64,000 nt of DNA, from assembly GCA_039817885.1 (NCBI GenBank), contig JBCBUY010000002.1, forward strand, positions 21,621 to 85,620, given 5' to 3'. A model generated the notes under the pieces. The model ran no database searches, was not told where the DNA came from, and saw only the letters and a list, made by a program, of their open reading frames with translations. Numbering within the stretch: position 1 is the stretch's first letter; each line of letters begins with the position of its first letter. The translations under genes and the position numbers were made by a program. Positions 42,978 to 52,142 of this stretch are shown in pieces. The stretch comes from CALLCD01 sp039817885. GTDB lineage: Bacteria; Pseudomonadota; Alphaproteobacteria; Caulobacterales; Hyphomonadaceae.

Positions 42978-43969
42978 TGCTAGATCATTCGACCCTGTCC
43001 GCCGAAGAGGTGCTCCAGAACAAAAATTGGCTACCCACTGGCACTCGCGTCACCCGCACCGAAATTGCCGGAGCAGGGAATATGAACTTGGTGGAGCGGG
43101 TACAGCTGGACAATGGTGCCTCTCTCATCTTGAAGCGGGCGCGGGCTTGGGTTGAAAAATATCCCGACATTCCGGCACCGATTGAGCGGGCCGGTGTCGA
43201 GGCCGCCTTTTATCGGAGCGTCCGGGGAACAAGGGCCGGCAAGGCGATGCCGGATCACCTCGGTTATGACGAACGCGATGCCGCGAATTTGCTCCAGGAT
43301 CTCGGCAAGGGGACGGACGGCATGTTCGTTTATGACAGTGCCGACCTGCCACTGGATCATCTCGGCGCAGTTGCGAATTGGACAGCCGCTCTCCACGCGA
43401 TCCCGGTGACCGACGAGATGCACAAACAGTTTCAAAACAAGGCGATGCGAGCGCTGAATGCCTTACATATTTTCGACTTCCCGCTCGATCCTGAAAACGA
43501 ATTTGATTTGGATCAACTCACGCCCGGCCTTCAGGCGCTTGGCGACAGATTAAAGAGCGATGTCGCTTTTGTGTCGGCGGTCAGACAGGTCGAGACCCTT
43601 TATGCAGGCGACGATTCACGGGCCGGTGGCGTACTGCTTCACGGCGATCTTTATCCTGGCAGTTGGCTGACCACGGAAGATGGTTTGTTCGTTATTGATC
43701 CTGAGTTCTGCTGGATTGGTCCTGCGGAATGGGACATCGGCGTGCTGCTGGCGCATTTGCGGTTGAGTGATCAGTCACCCGATCTGAGCACCGCATTGGT
43801 GGAGCAATATGGCCGCCCCTTGGACCGACACTTGCTCGATCAGATCACCGGCATTGAAATCATGCGGCGCATTATCGGGGTCGCCCAGTTGCCGCTTGAG
43901 ATCAATCTGGCGCGCAAGGCGACGCTGCTCGACGAGGCCCGTGATCTCGTCTTGGGGCAAACCGCATGA
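42977..43969 (+). CDS. Aminoglycoside phosphotransferase-fold kinase (methylthioribose kinase-like)
   Basis: This 330-residue protein-kinase-like small-molecule kinase has a glycine-loop region AGAGNMNLVERV, a Lys strand SLILKRARAWVEKYPD, and the Brenner-type catalytic HGDLYPGSWL. The DFG-equivalent is VIDPEFCWIGPAEWDIG. The HGDL-x-x-GS and DPEF-x-x-x-GP-x-x-x-DIG patterns are those of methylthioribose kinase MtnK rather than of aminoglycoside kinases. The stop overlaps the start of the nucleoside hydrolase by 4 bp, so the two are translationally coupled. A role in phosphorylating the pentose released by the hydrolase is a reasonable inference. Confidence 0.85.
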   Translation: MLDHSTLSAEEVLQNKNWLPTGTRVTRTEIAGAGNMNLVERVQLDNGASLILKRARAWVEKYPDIPAPIERAGVEAAFYRSVRGTRAGKAMPDHLGYDERDAANLLQDLGKGTDGMFVYDSADLPLDHLGAVANWTAALHAIPVTDEMHKQFQNKAMRALNALHIFDFPLDPENEFDLDQLTPGLQALGDRLKSDVAFVSAVRQVETLYAGDDSRAGGVLLHGDLYPGSWLTTEDGLFVIDPEFCWIGPAEWDIGVLLAHLRLSDQSPDLSTALVEQYGRPLDRHLLDQITGIEIMRRIIGVAQLPLEINLARKATLLDEARDLVLGQTA

Positions 43970-44841
43970 CGCGTCGTGTCTGGATTGATACGGATCCCGC
44001 CATTACCTCCGGCAATGGCGAGGTTGATGACGGTTTTGCGCTTCTGCAGGCCTTACAGTCCCCAGAGCTGAACGTGGCTGGCATCTCTGCCGTGTTCGGC
44101 AATACCAGCCTCGAAAACACCTATCCGATGGCGGAGGAGATCGTTGCGCGATCGGGCCGCAAAGACGTGCCGGTCTATCGCGGCCACGGTTCGGAGGGAC
44201 AACGCGCCGCGAATGCTGCCACAGACGGCATTGTCAGTGCGTTGGCAGAGGGGCCGATGACGATTATCGCCCTTGGCCCTCTGACAAATGTGGCCGCGGC
44301 GCTGGCTCAGCCGGGCGTCAGCCTCGCCAATGTGGAGGATATTGTCTTCGTCGGGGGGCGCACACGAGGCCTGGAGTTCCGCGCAACGCCCGACCAGGAC
44401 GTGCCGTTTCGCGATTTGAATTTTGAGCTTGATGCACAGGCGGCTGCCGACGTGTTGAAGCTCGGTCTTCCGATCACACTTGCCGGTTGGGAAGTCAGCT
44501 CTCGAATGTGGTTGACCGCCGGGCATTTGGACACCCTGCAAAGCGAAGGAGGGGCAGCTGTTCGCTGGCTCGCTGAGACGTCCAGAGCTTGGCTCAATAC
44601 CTGGGTCGAGACCTTCAAAGCGCCGGGCTTCACGCCATTCGACACCTTGGCGGTGGGCTGGGTTGTGAAGCCAGATCTGTTCGAGGCGTACCAATGGCCA
44701 GCCGAGGTGATTGTCACACCGGAGCGCCCATTGTTTCACGCCGATCCAGAGATTCGTGGTCCGAACGTCACCTATCTGCGCAGTGTCGACAATGACGCGT
44801 TCCGGGAGGATCTCATGGCGCGGCTCTTGGCGAGCGCTTAG
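43966..44841 (+). CDS. Inosine-uridine-type nucleoside hydrolase
   Basis: This 291-residue member of the IUNH family splits the N-glycosidic bond of ribonucleosides. The Ca-binding N-terminal motif is unusual: DTDPAITSGNGEVDDGFAL, with a short insertion between DTDP and DD compared with the usual DTDPGIDDA. ALGPLTNVAAAL and the later Asp/Asn-containing FRDLNFELDAQA block are conserved. It begins with an ATGA overlap at the kinase stop codon. Base specificity cannot be read; with an MtnK-like kinase beside it, methylthioadenosine is a candidate substrate. Confidence 0.9.
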   Translation: MTRRVWIDTDPAITSGNGEVDDGFALLQALQSPELNVAGISAVFGNTSLENTYPMAEEIVARSGRKDVPVYRGHGSEGQRAANAATDGIVSALAEGPMTIIALGPLTNVAAALAQPGVSLANVEDIVFVGGRTRGLEFRATPDQDVPFRDLNFELDAQAAADVLKLGLPITLAGWEVSSRMWLTAGHLDTLQSEGGAAVRWLAETSRAWLNTWVETFKAPGFTPFDTLAVGWVVKPDLFEAYQWPAEVIVTPERPLFHADPEIRGPNVTYLRSVDNDAFREDLMARLLASA

Positions 44842-45824
44842 CCGTCCGCGCCCCACTCCAATACGATCTTTCCGACATGGCCGCCCTTGGTCATCAGAGC
44901 CTGAGCAGCGTCGGCTTCGGCGGCAGGGAAGGCCGTATCAAGAACGGGTTTGATCTCGCCGGAGACAATGGCTGGCCAGAAATCCGTCTCGACCGCGGCG
45001 CGAATACGGGCTTTTTCCTCGACGGGCCTGGCACGCAAGGTCGTGCCGGTCAGCACCAGCCGTTTCAGCATCAATGGCATGAGGTTCAGCGACACGTGCG
45101 GGCCGTTCATATAGGCAATGTTGACGATGCGCCCGTTCACCCTGGCAATGGAAATATTCTTCTCAACATAATCGCCGCCAACCATGTCGAGGATGACATC
45201 AACACCGCCGGCATCTTTCACCACCGCTTCAAAATCTTCAGTGCGGTAATTTATGGCGCGGGTCGCCCCAAGCGCCGTCGCCGTGGCGCATTTCTCATCA
45301 GATCCTGCGGTCGCATAAATCGCATCTGCCCCCCAGACGCGGGCCATCTGGATCGCCATTACGCCAATGCCGCTGGTGCCGCCATGAACAAGGAAGGCCT
45401 CGTTCGGCTGGAAGGCGCAGCGATCATAGACATTGGCCCAGACGGTCATCATGGCCTCTGGTAAACACGCAGCGTCCGTAAAGCTCATACCGTCGGGAAT
45501 GGGAAATAGCGATCCGGCATCAACCGCTGCGTATTCGGCATAGCCGCCACCGGCGAGGAGCGCGCAAACCCGGTCGCCGATAGACCACCCGGTGACGCCG
45601 TCGCCGAGCTCTGCAATCTCACCGGCGCATTCCAGGCCCATAATGTCAGATGCGCCCGGCGGCGGAGGATACATGCCCTTCCGTTGGAGGAGATCAGCGC
45701 GGTTGAGACCGGATGCGGCGATCTTCACCAACACCTCTCCAGCCTTCAGACTTGGACGCGGAACATCCCCGAGTGACAATGGCGCATCACCCAATACGCA
45801 AACGGCCTTCATGGTCTCTGACAT
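44838..45824 (-). CDS. NAD(P)H quinone oxidoreductase (MDR family, PIG3-like)
   Basis: This zinc-free medium-chain reductase is about 328 residues. ASGLNRADLLQRKGMYPPPPG is diagnostic of the PIG3/QOR branch, followed by the Rossmann LVHGGTSGIGVMAIQMA and a DMVGGDYVEKN strand. The ATG at 45824 has AGAGGGA upstream and starts MSETMKAV; the frame is open to 45875 without support. It overlaps the nucleoside hydrolase stop by 4 bp convergently and is divergent from the DUF1192/RcdA pair. I recall this three-gene neighbourhood from alphaproteobacteria. Confidence 0.92.
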   Translation of the reverse strand: MSETMKAVCVLGDAPLSLGDVPRPSLKAGEVLVKIAASGLNRADLLQRKGMYPPPPGASDIMGLECAGEIAELGDGVTGWSIGDRVCALLAGGGYAEYAAVDAGSLFPIPDGMSFTDAACLPEAMMTVWANVYDRCAFQPNEAFLVHGGTSGIGVMAIQMARVWGADAIYATAGSDEKCATATALGATRAINYRTEDFEAVVKDAGGVDVILDMVGGDYVEKNISIARVNGRIVNIAYMNGPHVSLNLMPLMLKRLVLTGTTLRARPVEEKARIRAAVETDFWPAIVSGEIKPVLDTAFPAAEADAAQALMTKGGHVGKIVLEWGADG

Positions 45825-45907
45825 CGCGGAATCCCTCTTTCGTGACTTGATTTTGGCCGCTGAAACCGGCTCCATGGCGGTGTTAGTTTATTAAGTGGGT
45901 TGGGACA

Positions 45908-46087
45908 ATGAGTGACGACGAACCGGACATCACCTCTCCGGCGAAATTCGATTTAGAACTTCTCTCAGAAGGCGAATTGATAGCGCGGATTGCCGCGTTG
46001 GAAGCCGAAATCGACGCCTGCAAGGCGGAACTTGCCAAGAAGCAGGCGCATAAGTCAGCGGCAAGTGCGCTTTTTGGCGGCGATTAA
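45908..46087 (+). CDS. DUF1192 small coiled-coil protein
   Basis: This 59-residue protein reads M-S-D-D-E-P-D... and contains LLSEGELIARIAALEAEID followed by KAELAKKQAHKSAASALFGG, the signature of the DUF1192 family in Alphaproteobacteria. The central helix should form a coiled coil. The function is unknown; its steady place beside an RcdA-like gene suggests a cell-cycle or division link, which is inference. Confidence 0.9.
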   Translation: MSDDEPDITSPAKFDLELLSEGELIARIAALEAEIDACKAELAKKQAHKSAASALFGGD

Positions 46088-46145
46088 CGGATCGACAAGA
46101 CCCTTTGCGTTAACCCTAACAGCTCTTTCACCCTAGGGATTTTCC

Positions 46146-46691
46146 ATGGTTCCCAAGAAACCTGCTCCAAATCAAACCGCCCTGTTTCGCGCCTTCGCCG
46201 GCGGCAAAGTGTTTGAGCGCGTTTTCACCGAAGGCATGGCGTTGGTCGAGGAAACGGCGAGCTATCTTGACGGTCCTGGACGTGCCATGTCGAAAGAGCT
46301 GCCACGGGAAGCCAGGCTCACCTATACGAGCTGGTCCATGGAGCTGACGACACGGCTCATGCAAGCGGCGTCGTGGCTGGTGATGCAAAAGGCCGTGCGC
46401 GATGGCGATATGCGCCACGAAGAGGCCCTCGCACCGAAATATCGGTTACGGCGCGATGGCCCGGCGCTGGTCGCGGAAGATCAGCGGGGGCGCGGCCTGC
46501 CGGATGAGTTTCTCGATCTTGTGTCCAACACCGAGGCGCTTTTTGAGCGTATCTCGCGGCTCGACGAGACGCTTTATGGCGGCCAGGTGCCAGAGGCCCA
46601 GAACCCGGTAACAGACCAGATCGCGGCGCTTCAGGAAGCTGCAGAGACCGGGGCGTTTGATCCGTTGGCCGTCTGGACCAAGGCGAAGTAG
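46146..46691 (+). CDS. rcdA: DUF1465/RcdA-like regulator
   Basis: This 181-residue helical protein of the DUF1465 family includes Caulobacter RcdA, an adaptor that helps ClpXP degrade CtrA and other cell-cycle proteins. The central block TYTSWSMELTTRLMQAASWLVMQKAV (in part) and the C-terminal LDLVSNTEALFERISRLDETLYG (in part) match the family. The preceding 58 bp contain TTAACCCTAAC, which only partly resembles a CtrA site. Role assigned by family; a non-CtrA client is possible. Confidence 0.8.
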   Translation: MVPKKPAPNQTALFRAFAGGKVFERVFTEGMALVEETASYLDGPGRAMSKELPREARLTYTSWSMELTTRLMQAASWLVMQKAVRDGDMRHEEALAPKYRLRRDGPALVAEDQRGRGLPDEFLDLVSNTEALFERISRLDETLYGGQVPEAQNPVTDQIAALQEAAETGAFDPLAVWTKAK

Positions 46692-46936
46692 GCGGGGTGC
46701 GAGCGTCTACCCATTCGACCAATTGCAAAACGTGGATGGGGCGTTCCGACAAGAGTCTGAGGCGAATTGTACGTCCCCTATGTCCGCTAGGTCTCCTTCA
46801 GGGCAGGAGTTGCCAAACGCTCGGAGACCGTTCCGGAGTGAGCTTAAACCGCTGGCCTTTCGTCTGCTCTCGGCGGCGGAGGGGACGTTAAGATATGCTC
46901 GCTATGCTGAGCCTTTAGCTATCGAGAGCAACGATT

Positions 46937-47506
46937 ATGAAGTCAATAATACTGTCGGCTATACTCTTTGGCATCTGCCCGATAGCGAGCGCGGACGCGT
47001 GGACACAATATCTGAGAATCGACTGCGAGCCCTCGATTTCATACTTCAGTGTCCATCCCGTTGGCACTTGGGTGCAAGACGTCGAATCGTCTGAACGCCT
47101 TATAAGAATCGATAATGGCTGGTCTTATTCGGAAGAAAGTGCAGAGCTATATAAGTCAGCGGGCTCTGATCATTTCGGCGACTGCACACTGCCTCGCGGT
47201 AATAGGGATTTAGTATTTTCAGTTATTCGAACGCGCTCCTTCCAACCATCAGAATGTCGGGGATGCGGCACTTGGGGGGGTATCTTCGAAATCCGGCTCA
47301 ACGGCAAAGTTCTCGTCGAAGGACGCCTTGGTAGGGACGACATGTCCGCTTTGGAAAGTGTTCAGTACGACGGCGAGGAGATGAGAATATGTACGTCCCC
47401 GGTTCCCCACCATTTTCGTGAAGTGCAAGACGGGCAAACAAACGTAACGTGTCGGATCATCAGGTCCAGAGAGCTTCAAGAACTGATCATAGACGATACG
47501 CCGTGA
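46937..47506 (+). CDS. Secreted hypothetical protein, cysteine-containing
   Basis: This 189-residue protein has a signal peptide (MKSIILSAILFGICPIASA, cleavage before DAW). The mature part has seven or so Cys residues, including C-R-G-C-G, which suggests disulphides in the periplasm. No family is recognised. The DNA is visibly more AT-rich than its neighbours, and codons such as ATA, AGA and TTA are frequent, which may mark recent acquisition. The 245 bp upstream (46692-46936) contain no other gene I can support. Confidence 0.65.
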   Translation: MKSIILSAILFGICPIASADAWTQYLRIDCEPSISYFSVHPVGTWVQDVESSERLIRIDNGWSYSEESAELYKSAGSDHFGDCTLPRGNRDLVFSVIRTRSFQPSECRGCGTWGGIFEIRLNGKVLVEGRLGRDDMSALESVQYDGEEMRICTSPVPHHFREVQDGQTNVTCRIIRSRELQELIIDDTP

Positions 47507-47654
47507 GCTAGTTTCTGCCCCATGACCCAAAGCTGCCCTAACCAGCAACTGGTGTGGGGTGAATTTAAGCCACTAGGCAAAAGCCAATATAATGATGCAG
47601 TTGACGAGTTTCATACATTAGTTGAGCGTTCTCCAACAAATATGGGAGCGCAAA

Positions 47655-48074
47655 ATGACCAACACGTGTGCATGCGGAAGCGTGACCGTGACAATCCGGC
47701 GAAAGCCCGGTTTCATTTATGATTGCGATTGCAATTTGTGCCGTAAATCCGGTGCGGCTTGGGGTTACTTTGCCGCTGATGACGTAGAGGCAGATGGGCG
47801 AACGATTGCATTCGCGAGGAAAGACAAAGCCGTTCCGATTGTTGCGATACATTCCTGCGCAGTCTGTGGTTCAACGACGCATTTCACCCTTACGGACGCC
47901 TATCAGGCCGAACATCCCGATGTCGATCAGGTCGGGGTCAACATGCGCTTATTCGATGCTGATCAGTTGGATGGTGTTCAAGTTCAATATCCAAATGGTA
48001 GCGCATGGTCGGGCGAAGGGCCGTTCGAGTTTCGAAGAGAGCCCATGACGCTTTCTTCTGAAACCCCTTGGTGA
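47655..48074 (+). CDS. GFA-family (glutathione-dependent formaldehyde-activating-like) protein
   Basis: This 139-residue protein has the zinc-binding pattern of the GFA/Mss4-like fold: CACGSVTVTI, then YDCDCNLCRKSG, and CAVCGS in the second half. Despite the family name, most members have no proven formaldehyde activity. The start at 47655 has GGGAGCG upstream. It shares the AT-richer composition of the gene before it. Confidence 0.85.
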   Translation: MTNTCACGSVTVTIRRKPGFIYDCDCNLCRKSGAAWGYFAADDVEADGRTIAFARKDKAVPIVAIHSCAVCGSTTHFTLTDAYQAEHPDVDQVGVNMRLFDADQLDGVQVQYPNGSAWSGEGPFEFRREPMTLSSETPW

Positions 48075-48141
48075 GAGTCCGGTTTGTGAACTCGCAGACG
48101 GGAAACAGTGCTTACCCCGCAACGCCGCGCTTAAAGACGTG

Positions 48142-49140
48142 TCACACCTGAAACAGCGTCCGTTCGATTTCAGAATGCCAGTGCCAGGCGCTTTCCACCA
48201 CATCCGTAAATGTCCGCGTCGGCTGCCAGCCAAGCACGTCTCGCGCTTTGGAATTGTCCGCGACGAGGGAGGGGGGGTCGCCCGCGCGCCGCTCAACTTC
48301 GGCGACATCGAAAGGTTTACCCGACACGTGCGCAATCGTGTCGACAAGCTCTCGAACGGACGAACCTGTCCCTGTCCCGAGATTGAACACGTCACCCCTA
48401 TTGCCGGCCAGGAGATATTCGATCGCGCGAACATGGGCATCGGCAAGATCGAGGACGTGGATATAGTCTCGGATCGCCGTGCCGTCTGGCGTATCATAAT
48501 CTGTACCGAAGATTTTGAAGCCGGCGCGGCGGCCTTGGGCCGCATGGATGGCGAGGGGAATAGCGTGGGTTTCCGGATCATGCTTCTCGCCAATGCCGGA
48601 TTGCCAGTGGGCCCCGGAGGCATTGAAATAGCGCAGGCTGATCGCCGGAAAGGCATGGTGCTCGCGCAGATCTTCCAGGACTTGCTCGACCATCATCTTG
48701 GTGCGCCCATAGGGGCTGATCGGCCCGAAAGGATGTGTTTCATCGAGAGGGAGCCGTTTTGGCGGGCCATACACAGCGCAGGTAGAGGAAAAGACGAAGG
48801 CTTTGACGCCCGATTCCTGTGCAGTGCGGATCAGATTGATGGCACCGCCAACATTGTTGTCATAATAGTTCGCCGTGTCGGTGATGGACGTCGCCACCTC
48901 GATTAGCGCGGCGCAATGAATGATGCCATCTGGCTTGTAAGTGTCGAAAGCGGAACGTAGAGCGGTAGCATCGCGGATATCCCCGTCAACAAAGTCGCCG
49001 AACTTCGCAAACAACCTGTGTCCATTGGAGAAATTGTCGTAAACGACAACTTTAAAGCCGGCAGTCGCCACCGCCTCGCAGATATGGGATCCCACATAAC
49101 CGGCACCGCCGGTCACCAAAATTGTTCCCTTATCGGACAT
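48142..49140 (-). CDS. galE: UDP-glucose 4-epimerase
   Basis: This 332-residue extended SDR interconverts UDP-glucose and UDP-galactose for surface polysaccharide synthesis. The NAD-binding motif is GGAGYVGSH (res. 10-18). The catalytic pair is in SSTCAVYG (Ser/Thr) and YGRTKMMVE (Tyr/Lys). SLRYFNASGAH and RDYIHVLDLADAH are GalE-specific blocks. AGGAGA lies before the ATG. It is a single gene, divergent from the amino-acid symporter. Confidence 0.94.
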   Translation of the reverse strand: MSDKGTILVTGGAGYVGSHICEAVATAGFKVVVYDNFSNGHRLFAKFGDFVDGDIRDATALRSAFDTYKPDGIIHCAALIEVATSITDTANYYDNNVGGAINLIRTAQESGVKAFVFSSTCAVYGPPKRLPLDETHPFGPISPYGRTKMMVEQVLEDLREHHAFPAISLRYFNASGAHWQSGIGEKHDPETHAIPLAIHAAQGRRAGFKIFGTDYDTPDGTAIRDYIHVLDLADAHVRAIEYLLAGNRGDVFNLGTGTGSSVRELVDTIAHVSGKPFDVAEVERRAGDPPSLVADNSKARDVLGWQPTRTFTDVVESAWHWHSEIERTLFQV

Positions 49141-49295
49141 AACGGTCTCCTATTGGAATGTCGCGTGGTGTTGCCTAGCGAAAACGCAAGCGCTGCGCCA
49201 GTTCTCCGTCAGGCCGGGCGCAGCCCCAGCCTTCACATCTGCAACGAAACCCTTAAGGTCCGGCCAAATCTTACCGAAGAGGGCAAGGGCTCAGT

Positions 49296-50789
49296 ATGGA
49301 AGCGTTTTACGGGTTTATCGACAATTTGAGTGGATTCATTTGGGGCGGCTCTTGGGGCAGTGCTCAAGTGCTTCCGTTCGCTCCGCTCGCTGTCTTCCTC
49401 CTGGGGTCTGGTCTTTATTTCATGATCCGGCTCGGCTTTCGACCGCTCCGGAGATTTGGTCCAGCGCTGTCGGAGCTGTGGGCAGGCCGAAAAGGCGACG
49501 GCGACCCCAATACGATCACCGCCTGGCAGGCACTTTCGACGGCCCTCTCTGGTCAGGTGGGCACCGGTAATCTGGCAGGCGTGGCCACGGCGATTACGCT
49601 GGGTGGCCCAGGGGCCATTTTCTGGATGTGGCTGACAGCGCTGTTCGGCATGGCGCTGGCCTTTGCTGAAAGTTCTCTTGCCATCAAATATCGCGAGCGC
49701 GATGTGAACGGCCGCATCAATGGCGGGCCGATGTATTACATCAAGAACGCCCTTGGTAAGAATTGGGGCTGGTTGGCGGTCTTTTTCTGCATTGGCACCA
49801 TGTTCTCGGCAACGGCGACCGGGGGCATGGTCCAGGCCAACTCGATCACGCAGACAGTGTTGCGCACGGGCGAAACACTTGGGGTCAGTATCCCAAGTTG
49901 GAGCGTTGGTCTGGTTCTCGCCGGTCTCACATTTGCCGTCATCATTGGCGGCATCCAGTCCATTGGCACCGTGGCCGGTCGGGTTGTTCCATTTATGGCG
50001 TTGTTCTATGTCGGCGCGGCCTTTCTTGTGCTGATGATGAACATCACGGAGATCCCCGGCGCGATCAGCCTTATCGTTGCGTCTGCTTTCGGTCTCGAAC
50101 AAGCGGCTGGGGGACTCGCAGGATACGGCATGGCCGCGGCTGTGCGGGCGGGTGTCGCCAGGGGGCTCTTCTCAAATGAGGCGGGGCAGGGCTCGGCCCC
50201 GATTGCCCATGCCGCCGCGCAAACCCGAAATCCAATTAAGCAAGGCGAAATCGCCATGATCGGTGTGTTCATCGATACGCTGGTGATTTGCACGATGACC
50301 GCGCTGGTCATCCTCACAACAACAGGCACGTGGGTCACAGCTGACGGCGGCGAAACAGAGTATATCTGGCTCGCTGCGGATCTCGAAGCTTCGGCGATTA
50401 CAAACGCAGCCTATGAAACGGCCTTTACCGGTGGCGGCTGGATCGTCACGATATGCCTGGCGCTGTTCGCGTTCACGACGATTATCGGTTGGTCCTATTA
50501 TGCCGAGCAGGCGATCACTTATCTCGTCGGCGAGTGGGCCACCAAACCGTTCCGTTATGTCTGGGTCGGTGTGATCTTTATCGGCGCTATGGCGCAGGTG
50601 GAGTTCGTTTGGAAATTTGGTGACTTGGCAAATGCCTCAATGGCCTTCCCGAACCTGATCGCGATTCTCGCCCTGTCCGGCACGGTCATGGCCATGCACA
50701 GAGCCAATGGTGATCCGGATACCGAAGACGGAAACTCGGTGATGTTGCCGGGTTATGGCGTGGAAAAGACGCAACCGGCTGAGTCGTAA
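49296..50789 (+). CDS. Alanine/glycine:cation symporter (AGCS family)
   Basis: This 497-residue inner-membrane sodium/amino-acid symporter has about 10-11 TM helices. The family signature blocks are NTITAWQALSTALSGQVGTGNLAGVA (in part), GGPMYYIKNALG, and RGLFSNEAGQGSAPIAHAAA (in part). It probably imports alanine or glycine with Na+. No glycine-riboswitch-like core is seen in the 155 bp upstream. A lipoprotein gene follows 47 bp later. Confidence 0.92.
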   Translation: MEAFYGFIDNLSGFIWGGSWGSAQVLPFAPLAVFLLGSGLYFMIRLGFRPLRRFGPALSELWAGRKGDGDPNTITAWQALSTALSGQVGTGNLAGVATAITLGGPGAIFWMWLTALFGMALAFAESSLAIKYRERDVNGRINGGPMYYIKNALGKNWGWLAVFFCIGTMFSATATGGMVQANSITQTVLRTGETLGVSIPSWSVGLVLAGLTFAVIIGGIQSIGTVAGRVVPFMALFYVGAAFLVLMMNITEIPGAISLIVASAFGLEQAAGGLAGYGMAAAVRAGVARGLFSNEAGQGSAPIAHAAAQTRNPIKQGEIAMIGVFIDTLVICTMTALVILTTTGTWVTADGGETEYIWLAADLEASAITNAAYETAFTGGGWIVTICLALFAFTTIIGWSYYAEQAITYLVGEWATKPFRYVWVGVIFIGAMAQVEFVWKFGDLANASMAFPNLIAILALSGTVMAMHRANGDPDTEDGNSVMLPGYGVEKTQPAES

Positions 50790-50836
50790 GAGATACTGCG
50801 GTTTTCGTTTGCGGTCTGTGGGCCTATACTTGGCGG

Positions 50837-51322
50837 ATGAAATATATACTCGCCGCTTTTGCGCTGACCGGCCTGATTGGCTGCGCCACCGGACCAACGC
50901 CTTATGAACCCGCGCGGTCTGCGACTAGCCTCGGCTTTACGGATCAGGCGATCGAGCTCAATCGCTACCGTGTGACGTTTCGCGGACGAAACGCGACCGA
51001 GGCGCGCACTCTTGCTCTGCGGCGGGCGGCGGAACTGACGCTCCAGGAGGGGAAGGACTGGTTTCAGGTCGTCGATTCTTACACCCAGGGCTTTGGCGGC
51101 GGAGGGGGTGGATCGGCGATCTCGATTGGTGGTGCAACGGGCGGGCGGAATTCGTCGGTCGGCATTGGTATAGGCTTTCCCATTGGCGGCGGTAGCACCG
51201 GCCCGTCTGAAGTCGAAGTTGGCCTTGAGATCGTGACCGCCGAAGGAGAAAAACCTGAAGACCCAGATGCTTACAGCGCGGCCTCGATCATTGAGACGGC
51301 GGCGACAGCGCCCGTTCAATAA
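50837..51322 (+). CDS. CC0125/CC1285-type lipoprotein
   Basis: This 161-residue lipoprotein has the lipobox LTGLIGC (Cys at residue 16). It contains a domain with AELTLQEGKDWFQVVD and a Gly-rich run (GFGGGGGGSA, then GIGIGFPIGGG). This is the CC0125/CC1285 family known from Caulobacter and relatives, with no established function. The 3' end overlaps the convergent SDR gene by 7 bp. Confidence 0.85.
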   Translation: MKYILAAFALTGLIGCATGPTPYEPARSATSLGFTDQAIELNRYRVTFRGRNATEARTLALRRAAELTLQEGKDWFQVVDSYTQGFGGGGGGSAISIGGATGGRNSSVGIGIGFPIGGGSTGPSEVEVGLEIVTAEGEKPEDPDAYSAASIIETAATAPVQ

Positions 51323-52020
51323 GGGATTTCCTCCCCCTGCCAATCGAACACTTTGCCTGTATCGGCGGCGTCCAGGCGATCGAGTACATCAATGAGATAT
51401 GTGGCGGATTGCTCCGGCGTGAAGATCTCGTGGCGCACACCGCCTCGAAATTTTGCCGAGAGGTCCGTCGCCACCGTGCCGGGGTGAAGCCCGACGCAAA
51501 TCGCCTCGGTATTTCGGCGAGCAAGCTCAAGGGAGAGGTTTTTTATCAACATATTCAAGGCAGTCTTCGATGCGCGATAGGCATGCCAGCCACCGAGGCC
51601 ATTATCGGAGATGGATCCAACCCGCGCGGACAGGGCGGCAAAAACGGCCCGGCGCTTGCGCGGCAAAAGCGGCAGAAAGTGCTTCGCGACCAGGGCAGGG
51701 CCGAATGTGTTAATGCGGAAGACGCGCTCAAAGGCCTCTAGATTGAGATCGCGCCAGCTCTTTTCCGGTGTCAGGGCGTCACCCTCCGACAGGATACCGC
51801 TGGCAACGACCACCCAGTCGATGTTGCCGGTTCGCTCCGCAGCATCTGAAACCTTGTTTTCATTGGTAATATCGATATTCAGCGATCGAACTTTATCGCT
51901 CTCAAACACGGTGCCGGATCGCGACAGAGCGACCACGCCAGACACATCATCCCGTGCGACGAGCACATCTACAAGTGCACGCCCTATGCCGCCGCTCGCC
52001 CCGATAACCGCTACGCGCAT
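51316..52020 (-). CDS. SDR family oxidoreductase (C-factor-like)
   Basis: This short-chain dehydrogenase is about 234 residues. The nucleotide-binding motif is GASGGIGRA (res. 7-15), and WHAYRASKTALNM holds the catalytic Tyr and Lys. The Asn-Ala-Gly motif is replaced by VVASGIL. The start at 52020 (MRVAVIGASGG) is chosen because the extra N-terminus up to 52092 does not fit the Rossmann fold. It resembles the CsgA/C-factor branch of SDRs. Substrate unknown. Confidence 0.9.
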   Translation of the reverse strand: MRVAVIGASGGIGRALVDVLVARDDVSGVVALSRSGTVFESDKVRSLNIDITNENKVSDAAERTGNIDWVVVASGILSEGDALTPEKSWRDLNLEAFERVFRINTFGPALVAKHFLPLLPRKRRAVFAALSARVGSISDNGLGGWHAYRASKTALNMLIKNLSLELARRNTEAICVGLHPGTVATDLSAKFRGGVRHEIFTPEQSATYLIDVLDRLDAADTGKVFDWQGEEIPY

Positions 52021-52142
52021 ATGCCTTGTCCTCTGCCTTTTCAGGTCATTTGGGGCAAGGCAAGTGGCCGGCAAGTCAGCCGATTTAGACACTCAGATCG
52101 ACACCCACTTTTGGCGCGGTGGGCGTCTTGTGCGGAATAGCG

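Noticed and set aside
46657..47094. A 145-codon plus-strand frame between rcdA and the secreted Cys protein
   Set aside because: It overlaps the real 3' end of rcdA and the signal peptide of the next gene in another frame. The composition is Arg/Ser-rich, as in non-coding translation.
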